From Diphasiastrum complanatum (taxonomy: Eukaryota; Streptophyta; Lycopodiopsida; Lycopodiales; Lycopodiaceae), in contig CM055109.1 in assembly GCA_029204225.1 (NCBI GenBank), forward strand, positions 5,771,053-5,835,052: 64,000 nt of DNA, in the 5' to 3' direction. Numbering within the stretch: position 1 is the stretch's first letter; each line of letters starts with the position of its first letter. The notes under the pieces are model-generated. The model was given only the letters and a program-made list of their open reading frames with translations, was not told the DNA's origin and did no database searches. Position numbers and translations under genes: made by a program. This document shows positions 22,416 to 31,690 of this stretch, in pieces.

Positions 22416-22889
22416 GTTTAGGTCTATATCCTTTCTAAACCTACGCGTTCAGGTCATGGTCCTCTTAGATTCTAGGCCGGTTTTCTCTTTTCTCGGTCCT
22501 AGGAATCTGGGATGTCTACGCCCTTCCAAGATGCTAACCTCACCTTGCTCTTTGGACACTGGATCCCTGTAGATGGGTGTAGGCTCGAATACTGGCTTCT
22601 CAATAACCACTGGGTTATCTACTCCGGTGGTGGTTTTGGTGTAGGCTTGGGTTTTGGGAGGTTACTCTGGGTCACTACTAAAACCTCTTTCCTGCTCATG
22701 GGTTCCTCTAGTGTCTCCACGACAATGAAGTTGACGGGTGGCCGCTCATCTTCTATGCATGCCTTCCATTTATCCACCTGATTAATCCTGGGTCCACGTT
22801 GTATGTATTGAGGTGGCTTTCATGGCCCCACCGATCTCTTTTTCTGGGGTCTATGGTTCACTGGCCCAGGCATCCTATTCCCAGTGTTT

Positions 22890-23565
22890 AATGCATCTCT
22901 ACATACCCAACATCTATCCTCCAAGTGTCCAGGCCTCTTGCAGTACCCGCAAACTTGGTTGGGACAGTTTCAATTTAAATGATTCCCTCTACAGTGTCTA
23001 CACACTAAGGGATTCGGTCCTTCTATGGGGTGTCTTTGACCCAACAAATTTTGGTGTCGTTTGAGAAAATTTACATCTGCTGCTAAGGTCTGCATATTCT
23101 CACTCATCACGTCCATGTATCCCTTTAGCATGGCTCGCATATCGCCTAGTTCTACGTTAGAGCATGTGCTCTCATAGCCTCTATTGAGCATCTGTGCTTG
23201 GAGCCTTCGTGCATCTTGTGTTTGCACGTTCATGCCTTGTCGAGGTTCAATAGCCTGTATGGGACGGGGTTCCACTATGGAATGTGCCTCTATAGCTGCG
23301 ATTGGGCCTCCTCTTTACGTTTCTGGGCTTAGGTTCAAGTTGTTCACTGCTTGAGATAGGTGCGATGTGTGGGCAACCGCAATTTGTGCGTCTTCTACCA
23401 CGATTGCCTTCTCTACTACCTCAGCCAATGTTTGGGGGTTACTTTGACGTACAATCATTTGTATGTCATTATTGAGCCCTCGTAGAAAAAAGGTCGGTAG
23501 TAATAGGGGTGGTAGTAACACAGTGGGTTCCACTTGGCGTGACCACTCTGTCAAACGACGCCAAT
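22890..23565 (-). pseudogene. Gypsy gag C-terminal part, with zinc knuckle
   Basis: Continues the gag that is split by the young Copia. RLTEWSRQVEPTVLLPPLLL and FFLRGLNNDIQMIVRQSNPQ belong to the retrotransposon gag domain. A frame change follows, then a segment with MKGY/NMQTLAADVNFLKRHQN. Further on are CRHCRGNH and VCGYCKRPGHLEDRCWVC (a CX2CX4HX4C knuckle at about 22922-22963). Stops interrupt the knuckle region. Joined across the Copia (using one ATTGT copy), the codons read ETIRQYWRRLTEW without a break. Confidence 0.85.
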
Positions 23566-23570
23566 ATTGT
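23566..23570. other. Target-site duplication, left copy (ATTGT)
   Basis: ATTGT immediately before the 5' LTR of the young Copia. The same five bases follow the 3' LTR at 30002-30006. Confidence 0.97.
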
Positions 23571-24225
23571 TGTGAAAATTGTCAACATTTCCTAGCTAGT
23601 TTGAGGCCTAAATTGGCTAAAATTGTAAATAGTTTTGGTTCTGGAGTTTCACACGTGTGAACCAGGCCACAATGTTTTTATTTACTGTATTTTTTCAGTA
23701 TGATGAAGTGTCAAACTTCATACCCTTCAAAATGAGACCATTTTGATGTATTTTGGTCATATAAGCCATTTTTAGCTATTTTTCCTATATAGGGAATATC
23801 TAGGGTCAAGTACCTTCTAGAGAGAGGAGAGAGAGTCATCTTCCTCATCCATAAATAGTAGGGAAGTCGTGGAGAACAGGTTGGAGAAACCTTTTGTATG
23901 CTTCATTGAGATCAATAGATCATTGTCATTGTTTCTTCCTCCATTGAGAGCATTGTTGTGTGTATTGTCTTCAAGCTATTGTGTATGATCTTAGGTGCTT
24001 TCCAAAAGTGGTAGGCTGATGTATTATGGACTGTATAATGCTATTTTGGGCCGCACTTGATGTTTATGGAAGTTTCCATTTGTGATAAATGCTTTTTGAT
24101 CAAGTTCTTTGCATTCTAGGTAGCATAGAATGTGTTGCCAATTCCTAGCTTATGTAGTTTGGAGTGCAAGCATTCAAGCCAATGATCTTGGAGTTTAGAT
24201 CCACTTAGGATCTGTATTTTTCACA
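23571..24225 (+). repeat. 5' LTR of the young Copia
   Basis: Starts TGTGAAAATTGTC and ends TGTATTTTTCACA. It holds a palindrome TTCACACGTGTGAA with a G-box (23648-23661), a TATA-like CTATATAGG (23785-23793) and a purine-rich GAGAGAGGAGAGAGAG block downstream (about 23820-23836), the likely promoter/R region. No internal difference from the 3' LTR was found by reading. Confidence 0.97.
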
Positions 24226-24237
24226 TGGTATCAGAGC
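24226..24237 (+). other. Primer-binding site of the young Copia
   Basis: TGGTATCAGAGC directly follows the LTR end CACA, with no spacer; complementary to plant initiator-Met tRNA. Confidence 0.95.
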
Positions 24238-25397
24238 TGGTTGGCTTCTATTTACAGTAAGTATTCCATTTCTGGTGATATTTGGATGTTTGATCAAGTT
24301 CTAGCATGATTTTGCATTGCTTTGTTGATCAAATCTTACTAACCTTTGTTTTGTGAGTTGAACTTGTGGATCAAAAGCATATTTCAGGTCTATTGAAGAT
24401 CAGAGGCTGAAAAGAAACTATTTTGGATCAGATCATAACACCTAATCATTTGTGATTGTGAGGCTTGTGCATATTCAATACTAACAATGTTCTTTTCAAT
24501 CCTATTGTTGACAATCTCCATTCTTGGATGAACACTCTCCTTAAGTGGATGAAACTTCTCCTTAAGTGGATGACAAATGCTCTTTTGAGTGAGTTGTAAT
24601 TCTCCTAAAGGCTGAGCAAAGCTCCCATTTGGATGAAAGATCCCCTTTTTTGGGTGAACATATTGTAAGCTCCATTGTGAAGAGCATATTGTAAAGATTG
24701 TCATCAATTTTGGCATAATTTTTGGTGTACTTTGTTGAGCATGTAAGTAACTCTCCTTATGTAATTTGATTGGAGCATTTGCTGGAAGGTGTTAACCATT
24801 ATGCAAGTGTGTTTTCAGGTTCTTAACAGGTTGAGGAACATTCTCATGTGAAGTGATCTTAGATCTACATCTAAACACCAAGATTTGACAAGATAGTGAA
24901 GCTAGTCTTGTGATTCACTAAGTGTGCTCATTCATTCACCTCTAAATCTTGTATTTATCACTTGCTGGAGTTTATAAACTTTTAGAAGTGTGGTTTACAT
25001 GTGGTTTTACAGGTTGAATCAATATCTTAGTGTGTTGATCATATGTTGATCAAGTTTGTTCATTACTAGGTAATCTTGGCATCCTAGTTTTGGGTATTTT
25101 CTAAGAATGCAAGTAACTCTTCACACCATAACTTGATTTGGTCACTTGCTGGAAAGTTTGAGAGCTTAAGCAAGAGTGTGTTCAGGTTGGTTTGATTTTG
25201 TAATCCATTCTTAGTGTGTGCAAAGTGTTGCATGTGTTTCAATCTTCCTTTCTATGCTTGGAAACCATCTAGGTTCAAGATAGAAGTGTTTTAGGGTCCT
25301 AAATCTTCATAGATCTCTTTATCTATCATTTGTTGAGAGAAAAGTGAGTGCTAAGTGCTTTAGGACAGAACCTAAAAGTTGAAGAAACATTAGAATC
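24238..25397 (+). other. Leader of the young Copia with internal diverged repeats
   Basis: Non-coding 1.16-kb leader. Three diverged copies of a block built on CACTTGCTGGA ... GTGTG(T)TTCAGGTT occur at about 24741-24835, 24945-25020 and 25108-25197. Upstream, at about 24520-24660, a shorter motif (CTCCTTAAGTGGATGAAA) is repeated several times at about 20-30-base spacing. Such structure could act in packaging or translation control, but nothing in the sequence shows this. Confidence 0.65.
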
Positions 25398-28300
25398 ATG
25401 GCTTCCAATGGTGGGATCATGCTAGAGTCTAGTGAAACGTTGAGTTCATCAAACTACTCTACTTGGAAAGTGAGGATGGAGTCCTTACTTGAGTTGAATG
25501 AACTCATGGACATAGTTGCAGAAATTGAAGAGAGACCTCTCACACTTCAAGAGCAACAAAGGTTTGATAAGAAGGCCAAAAGGGCTCTTCATATCATTAA
25601 AATGAATGTTACAAATGAACTTCTCAAGGAAGTTGGAAAGTGTCAAAGTGCAAGTGAGGCATGGAATGCCTTAAAGAAGCTCTTTGAATCAAAGTCCACA
25701 TCTAGGGTATTGACCCTAAGGAGACAAATATTTTCTAGTAGGCAAAGAGAGGGTGAAAGTGCTCATGCATTTATCTTGAGAGTTAAGTCCCTAAGTGATG
25801 ATTTAGCATGCATTGATGAGAACATAAAAGATGGTGAAATAGTCCAAGTTATGTTGAATGGTTTGCTAAATGAACATGCTAACCTTGTGCAAAGTTTTGC
25901 CATTCAAAGAGTCTTGCCAAGTGTGGTTGACTTGCAAGAAATCTTATTGGCTGAAGAACATAGGTTGCAATCAAAGCTTGATGGTGCATCTTTGCAAGGT
26001 GGAGGTGAAGAGGCTTTCTTCACAAAAGGCAAATTCAAGGGCAAAGGTAAAGGCAAAGGGAAATGGTCCAAAGGTGGTAACTTTGATCATGATGATCACT
26101 CTTCCTCTTCCTCTTCTACTAAGAACAATAAGTCAAAGTTCAAGTGCTTTTATTGTGGGATAAAAGGTCATTTTGCAAATGAATGTTATAAGAAGAAAAG
26201 AGAGCAAGGAGAGAGGCAAGGAAATCTTACAATAGATGAGGAAGAACATAACACATGTGAATCACTTGTTATGACTTCAAGTTTGTTAGCCAACATAGAT
26301 GATAATGATCCTTGGTGGATTGATAGTGGAGCCTCATCTCACATGACAAGACATAAGGAATACTTTACATCCTTATTGTCTTATGAGGGAGAAGGTAACA
26401 TCATCTACACTGCAAATGATGGTCAATGTGACATCAAAGGCATAGGCACTATTCCTATTTCCCTTTCAACAAATAGGAAAGCAAATCTTGAAAATGTTTT
26501 GTACATTCCTTCAATCACTAAGAATTTGCTTAGTGTAAGTCAAATGATTGACAAAGGACTTGATGTGGAGTTCATTGGAGATGCATGTTTGATAAGTAAA
26601 TGTGGATCCTTGATTGCTCAAGGTAGGAGGCATGGTAAACTTTTCAAGCTTGATGCATGTGTGATCTCTAATCATGAAGGATGTATGGCTAGGGAGCAAT
26701 TGACAAACCAAGAAGTTTGGCACAAGAGGTTGGGCCATCCCAACTTCAAATCTTTGGAGGTAATGGCAAAGAAAGAGCTTGTTCTTGGTCTCCCTAAAAG
26801 TCTTGTTGCAAACAATAGTGTTTGTGAACATTGTGCCTTGTCCAAATCTCATAGACTTGCTTATTCTAGATCTACTTCTAGATCTAAAGAAGCTTTTCAA
26901 CTTGTGCATTCTGATATTCATTCTTCTAGTACAACTAGAAATGGTGGGGCAAAGATGTATGCAACTTTCATTGATGACTTTAGTAGGTATACTTGGATCT
27001 ATCTTCTTAAAAGTAAGGATGAAGTGTTTGCTGCATTTGTCAAGTTCAAGAATGAAATGGAAAACCAATTCAATACAAAGATCAAATGCTTAAGATCTGA
27101 TAATGGAGGGGAATACACCTCAAATAGGTTCAAAGACTTTTGTATAGCACATGGGATTAAGAGGGAGATGTCTAGTCCTAGGACTCCACAACAGAATGGA
27201 GTGGCCGAGAGGAAGAATAGAACCCTTTGTGAATGTGCCAAGGCAATGAGACTACATGCTAATCTTGCTAAGTCTTTTTGGGGGGAAGCTTTAGCATGTG
27301 CTAACTATCTATGTAATAGATGGACAAGTGCTTCCTTGGATGGTAAAACTCCTCATGAGGTTCTTTATGGTAGAAGGCCGAGTGTCAAGCATTGTAGGAT
27401 CTTTGGATGTACATGTTTTGTCAATATCACACTTGATGATAGAACTAAAGAAGATCCTTCATCAAAGAAGGGTGTGTTTGTTGGCTATAGTGAAGTAAGC
27501 AAGGCTTACAAAGTGTACATTCCTTCTACAAAGAAAGTTGTCATAAGTAGGGATGTCATCTTTCATGAAGAGAATGTTTCCAATGTTGTTGATGTTGATG
27601 TTGATGTGCCTACTAATCATCATGATGTGCAAGATGTCTTGGATGAAGATGGAGATGCCACTCCAAAGCAAACTTCAAGGAAGACTCAAAGGCAAAGGGC
27701 TAAGCCATCAAGGCTAACCTATGATGAAAAAGGAAAGCAAGTGGTGGACAACTCTAACTTTGCTTTTCTTACCTCTTTTGATGAACCAACTTGTGTAGGT
27801 GAAGCAATTCAAAAGAAGGAATGGATCCAAGCCATGGATCATGAGCATCAAGCACTCATCAAAAGCAACACATGGAGGTTGGTAAAGCTTCCAAAGGACA
27901 AGAAGGCAATTGGTTGTAAGTGGATCTTCAAGATCAAGACAAATCAAGATGGATCAATCAACAAGTACAAGGCAAGGTTGGTGGCAAAGGGGTATGCTCA
28001 AGAATATGGTATTGACTATGATGAGACCTTTGCACCCGTGGCAAAGATGGTAACTATTCGAATCCTAATCTCTCTTGCAACTCTTTATGATTGGGATATG
28101 TGGCAAATGGATGTTACTAATGCCTTCTTGAATGGTGATCTTGAAGAAGATATTTACATGGAGCAACCCGAGGGCTATGTTTCACATGATGAGCCTAATC
28201 ATGTGTGCTATCTCCAAAAGAGTTTGTATGGGCTAAAGCAAGCACCAAGGAGTTGGTATGCTAAGCTCAATTCCTTCTTACTTTCTCAAAACTTTGTTAT

Positions 28301-29351
28301 GAGTGAGTATGATCATTCTCTCTACTTTAGATTGAATGAAAATGATATCACTTTACTTTTGATCTATGTTGATGACATTATCTTAAGTGGTGGTAACAAT
28401 CTAGATATAGATGAAATCAAGATGGCACTCAAAAGAGAGTTTGAAATTCAAGATCTTGGTAAACTTCATTATATCTTAGGAATAGAGATTATTAGAACTT
28501 CTAAATCTACATTCATATGTCAAGAAAAGTATGTTAACTCTATTCTAAAAAGGTTTCATATGGAAGATTGTAAAGTTGTTTCTACTCCTATGGAATCAAA
28601 TGTAAAGCTAACTACAAGAAGTAATGAAAGATCCTTCAAGGACATTACTCTCTATAGAAAGCTAATAGGATCTCTTATATGGTTAACCATCACAAGACCT
28701 GATCTAAGCTTTGTGGTTGGTAAACTAAGTCAATTTATGCAAGATCCTAGTGAGGCTCATTGGAAGCTAGGAAAGAGAGTACTTAGATACATCTCGGGAT
28801 CTAGAGATTTTGGCATCTTGTATGGAGGTACTACACCTAACCTTTGTGGATTTTCAGATTCAGATTTTGCAGGTGATCAAATGGATAGGAAGTCAACAAG
28901 TGCCTTTGCAATCTATCTTGGAGATGGAGTGGTCTCATGGCTATCAAAGAAGCAACCAACTATCTCTCTATCTTCCACCGAAGCCGAGTACAAGGCATTA
29001 ACAACATGCACCAAGGAGATTCTTTGGATCAAGAGGATGTTATTGGATCTTCACTTGCTGGAACCAGAGAAGACTCCAATCATACTTTGTGATAACCTTT
29101 CAGCCCAAAGCTTGGCAAGCAATCCTGTTTTTCATGCAAGGAGCAAGCACATTGAGATTGCTCATCATTTTGTGAGAGATCAAGTCATTGCCAAAGAGGT
29201 GGAGCTTCAACATGTCTCTTCAAAGGAGTGTGTGGCTGATATCTTCACCAAACCATTGGGAAAGGACCTATATTTAATGCATAGATCTAATCTTGGAATG
29301 TGCTCAAAGACTATGTTGAAACTAGCATCCAATGTTGAAGAGGGAGTGTGA
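25398..29351 (+). CDS. Copia gag-pol polyprotein, intact (1317 aa)
   Basis: Single frame in the order gag, protease, integrase, RT, RNase H. Gag core about 15-200 (STWKVRMESLLELNELMDIV at 21-40); zinc knuckle C250, C253, H258, C263; protease D309-S-G-A. Integrase has H442, H447, C476, C479 and catalytic D506, D568, E604, giving DX61DX35E. RT motif A Asp is D905; YVDD is 990-993. RNase H acids are about D1154, E1195 and D1232; VADIFTKPLGKDL lies near the C-terminus. The start is the ATG after GAAACATTAGAATC, and MASN matches the gag start of the 10278 copy. The TGA stop (29349-29351) overlaps the 3' LTR start. Protein acts in virus-like particles: packaging, processing, cDNA synthesis and integration. 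Confidence 0.98.
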   Translation: MASNGGIMLESSETLSSSNYSTWKVRMESLLELNELMDIVAEIEERPLTLQEQQRFDKKAKRALHIIKMNVTNELLKEVGKCQSASEAWNALKKLFESKSTSRVLTLRRQIFSSRQREGESAHAFILRVKSLSDDLACIDENIKDGEIVQVMLNGLLNEHANLVQSFAIQRVLPSVVDLQEILLAEEHRLQSKLDGASLQGGGEEAFFTKGKFKGKGKGKGKWSKGGNFDHDDHSSSSSSTKNNKSKFKCFYCGIKGHFANECYKKKREQGERQGNLTIDEEEHNTCESLVMTSSLLANIDDNDPWWIDSGASSHMTRHKEYFTSLLSYEGEGNIIYTANDGQCDIKGIGTIPISLSTNRKANLENVLYIPSITKNLLSVSQMIDKGLDVEFIGDACLISKCGSLIAQGRRHGKLFKLDACVISNHEGCMAREQLTNQEVWHKRLGHPNFKSLEVMAKKELVLGLPKSLVANNSVCEHCALSKSHRLAYSRSTSRSKEAFQLVHSDIHSSSTTRNGGAKMYATFIDDFSRYTWIYLLKSKDEVFAAFVKFKNEMENQFNTKIKCLRSDNGGEYTSNRFKDFCIAHGIKREMSSPRTPQQNGVAERKNRTLCECAKAMRLHANLAKSFWGEALACANYLCNRWTSASLDGKTPHEVLYGRRPSVKHCRIFGCTCFVNITLDDRTKEDPSSKKGVFVGYSEVSKAYKVYIPSTKKVVISRDVIFHEENVSNVVDVDVDVPTNHHDVQDVLDEDGDATPKQTSRKTQRQRAKPSRLTYDEKGKQVVDNSNFAFLTSFDEPTCVGEAIQKKEWIQAMDHEHQALIKSNTWRLVKLPKDKKAIGCKWIFKIKTNQDGSINKYKARLVAKGYAQEYGIDYDETFAPVAKMVTIRILISLATLYDWDMWQMDVTNAFLNGDLEEDIYMEQPEGYVSHDEPNHVCYLQKSLYGLKQAPRSWYAKLNSFLLSQNFVMSEYDHSLYFRLNENDITLLLIYVDDIILSGGNNLDIDEIKMALKREFEIQDLGKLHYILGIEIIRTSKSTFICQEKYVNSILKRFHMEDCKVVSTPMESNVKLTTRSNERSFKDITLYRKLIGSLIWLTITRPDLSFVVGKLSQFMQDPSEAHWKLGKRVLRYISGSRDFGILYGGTTPNLCGFSDSDFAGDQMDRKSTSAFAIYLGDGVVSWLSKKQPTISLSSTEAEYKALTTCTKEILWIKRMLLDLHLLEPEKTPIILCDNLSAQSLASNPVFHARSKHIEIAHHFVRDQVIAKEVELQHVSSKECVADIFTKPLGKDLYLMHRSNLGMCSKTMLKLASNVEEGV
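29337..29346 (+). other. Polypurine tract of the young Copia
   Basis: GAAGAGGGAG lies immediately before the 3' LTR and still encodes the last codons of pol. The same tract precedes the LTR of the older minus-strand copy (11170-11179, reverse complement). Confidence 0.95.
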
Positions 29352-30001
29352 AAATTGTCAACATTTCCTAGCTAGTTTGAGGCCTAAATTGGCTAAAATT
29401 GTAAATAGTTTTGGTTCTGGAGTTTCACACGTGTGAACCAGGCCACAATGTTTTTATTTACTGTATTTTTTCAGTATGATGAAGTGTCAAACTTCATACC
29501 CTTCAAAATGAGACCATTTTGATGTATTTTGGTCATATAAGCCATTTTTAGCTATTTTTCCTATATAGGGAATATCTAGGGTCAAGTACCTTCTAGAGAG
29601 AGGAGAGAGAGTCATCTTCCTCATCCATAAATAGTAGGGAAGTCGTGGAGAACAGGTTGGAGAAACCTTTTGTATGCTTCATTGAGATCAATAGATCATT
29701 GTCATTGTTTCTTCCTCCATTGAGAGCATTGTTGTGTGTATTGTCTTCAAGCTATTGTGTATGATCTTAGGTGCTTTCCAAAAGTGGTAGGCTGATGTAT
29801 TATGGACTGTATAATGCTATTTTGGGCCGCACTTGATGTTTATGGAAGTTTCCATTTGTGATAAATGCTTTTTGATCAAGTTCTTTGCATTCTAGGTAGC
29901 ATAGAATGTGTTGCCAATTCCTAGCTTATGTAGTTTGGAGTGCAAGCATTCAAGCCAATGATCTTGGAGTTTAGATCCACTTAGGATCTGTATTTTTCAC
30001 A
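29347..30001 (+). repeat. 3' LTR of the young Copia
   Basis: 655 bp, same ends and internal sequence as the 5' LTR. The pol stop codon TGA uses LTR bases 3-5. Confidence 0.97.
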
Positions 30002-30006
30002 ATTGT
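30002..30006. other. Target-site duplication, right copy (ATTGT)
   Basis: Repeats 23566-23570. Removing the Copia and one copy restores an open Gypsy gag frame. Confidence 0.97.
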
Positions 30007-30620
30007 CGGATGGTTTCGTTACTTCCTTGTTGTAGGGAAGTCAGTGTGAACAGTAGGCCATCAGCCGTTTGGTGGGGAACATACTCAATTAAGAACAGTC
30101 TATGGAACTCCTCAATGGTGTGAATGGAACCTCTCTGTAGACTACGATGCCAGTGCCTAGCCGTTCTAGATAAAGTGGTGGCGAAAAACAGCATTTCATG
30201 ATGTGAGTTTGTTATGGCACTGGTAAAGCAGGTGGTCCAAAAAGCATCAATATGCTCTTCGGCACTTTCATACGGTGCTTCATGAAACTCAAGAGTGGAT
30301 CCACTAAGCTTCGGTAGTCCTCCTGTCTCCAAGGGTACTATGATTGGTTCAGTCAAACGTCGTGCCATTCTGTTGGCAACAGATTTTGTAGCAGCAGGTG
30401 TTACGATCACTAACGATGGTTCTGTAGCGTCGGTTGGCTCAAGTTCTGGTAGTTCTTCTATAGGTTCCAACGTATCATCCAAGTCCATTATAGATGGGTG
30501 AGACTCATCATTTAAAAGTGGTGGGACAAGAAACCCGCGATGGCTTCTTCTAAGCCCTAAACGGTCTCTCTGGAGATTTGAAGTCTCTTCGTGCGGTGCT
30601 CCCTTAGACCTAGGTTTCCT
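30006..30620 (-). pseudogene. Gypsy gag N-terminal part (interrupted by Copia)
   Basis: An open minus-strand frame encodes MDLDDTLEPIEELPELEP, then the retrotransposon gag domain: APYESAEEHIDAFWTTCFTS, FFATTLSRTARHWHRSL, SIHTIEEFHRLFLIEYVPH and LLFTLTSLQQGSNETIRQ. There the Copia insertion cuts it; the frame resumes at 23565. Apart from the insertion this half has no stop for over 200 codons. The true gag start is uncertain: the MDLDD Met is the first plausible ATG, while the open frame extends further upstream to about 30683. Confidence 0.88.
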
Positions 30621-30679
30621 TGGTATACCTATGATGTCTAATCTAGGGTGACACTGATGATTGCTGCATAATAGATTTC

Positions 30680-31135
30680 TCACTTACGAATAGCAATCAA
30701 CTGTCGTTGCACATGCGTCTTGTGATTTTTCCACGTTATCCCATAGGTCATCCATCCTTCGTCCACTAATACTGCATATGACCTAACTAACTCTACTTGG
30801 TCATTTTTATGCTCAATCCTAATCCAACCATACCCATGTACAGTTTTTCTTGGTTCTTTGTACCAGGTGCCATCTCTACGGGATGCTAGGGTTGGTGGGT
30901 CGTAGGGTAATGACTTTCGACTCAGGGCTCTGGTTTTCACTTTCACCCTAGCTTCATACAGAACCCCATTCTCTGACCTGTCCCGTCACTCTATGAAAGA
31001 TTTCTAGTAGTACTTGGCATCATAGCCTAAACTCCTTGCTGATGAAAATTGTATGCAGTCTCTAGTCCAAACTGTATTCCAAACTGTTGGAAATAGAATG
31101 GCCTTGGCGAAGTCGGATCATATGCAGCTAGGGTT
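30680..31135 (-). pseudogene. ORF upstream of Gypsy gag (ORF1-like)
   Basis: An open stretch 30946-30680 (VKTRALSRKSLPYDPPTLAS, then HGYGWIRIEHKNDQVELV and ITWKNHKTHVQRQLIAI) extends upstream, past a TAG and a TGA, through SLGYDAKYY-stop-KSFIE-stop-RDRSENG to about 31060, and then, after a frameshift, through YDPTSPRPFYFQQFGIQFGL to about 31135. Both stops are one transition away from Trp codons. The position just before gag is that of ORF1 in Ogre elements, whose function is unknown. I recognise no domain. GTAAGTGAG at its end would make a good splice donor, but no suitable acceptor was established. Confidence 0.5.
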
Positions 31136-31392
31136 GGATTGTGAACTCATAACGTATGTTCTAGGTGTGGGATCAGTACACATCACTGTGTGATGCTAAC
31201 CACTTCAATCTGTGATACTTGATATCGGTTTTCTGAAAACAACGTGTGCACTAGTAGCTTGCACAACTAAGCTATCTTGCGGTTGATGGTCTAAACAGTA
31301 AAATTGTTCACAACATATGCAATTTGAGACATATGAAATTTGTAGGCCACCGATAGTATGACTACCCTTCAAGCAATATCTCTTATCAAGTA

Positions 31393-31690
31393 ACTCCAGG
31401 CAGACGCACCAATTTTAAGCATCTGGTAGGTCAAATAACATAAGCAACCCGCAAATGGCTAATTTGTACAGTCCACAACCCTACATATAGATATTCGCCC
31501 TTCAAATAATAGCCCATTATCAAATTCCTCCCGGCAGACGCACCAATGTTAAGCATCTGGCGGGTCAGAGTTGCTCACTTGACTGACAACCCATTTCTAA
31601 AATATATGCTTTGTAAACCAATCGACATGGATAATTACTCTTCCAAGCAATATGATGTTCCTCCCGGCAGATGCACCAATGTTAGGGCCA
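31393..31690 (-). repeat. Three tandem units of about 134 bp, each carrying a primer-site-like motif
   Basis: CTCC(A/C)GGCAGA(C/T)GCACCA occurs at 31393-31410, 31528-31545 and 31661-31678, with flanking sequence (caagcaatat..., AAGCATCTGG) also repeated. On the minus strand this is TGGTGC(G/A)TCTGCCGGGAG, preceded by ...TTAACAT or ...CTAACAT, which resembles an LTR end followed by a primer-binding site for the minus-strand Gypsy. Which copy, if any, is the functional site cannot be settled. Beyond it, 31690-32845 holds no gene I recognise. Confidence 0.6.

Larger units (their letters stand above)
23571..30001 (+). mobile_element. Intact young Copia LTR retrotransposon (6431 bp)
   Basis: Complete element: 655-bp LTRs at both ends, which I read as identical base for base; Met-tRNA primer site; leader of 1.17 kb; one 1317-codon gag-pol frame; polypurine tract; and a 5-bp target duplication. 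It sits in the gag gene of a minus-strand Gypsy. The zinc-knuckle Cys/His and every catalytic residue checked in protease, integrase, RT and RNase H are present. Motif style is Tork/Tnt1-like (inference). The copy looks competent and its insertion recent. Confidence 0.97.

Noticed and set aside
26511-27068. Minus-strand open frame of 185 codons within the young Copia
   Set aside because: It is a shadow of the gag-pol frame on the opposite strand; no motif.
30675-30695. GTAAGTGAG as a spliced gag leader donor
   Set aside because: The nearest acceptor (TATTATGCAG) is only about 25 bases away, too close for a plant intron; no other acceptor could be established.
31393-31690. CRISPR-like array because of evenly spaced repeats
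   Set aside because: Only three units, spacers themselves are repeated, and the context is a plant retrotransposon leader.
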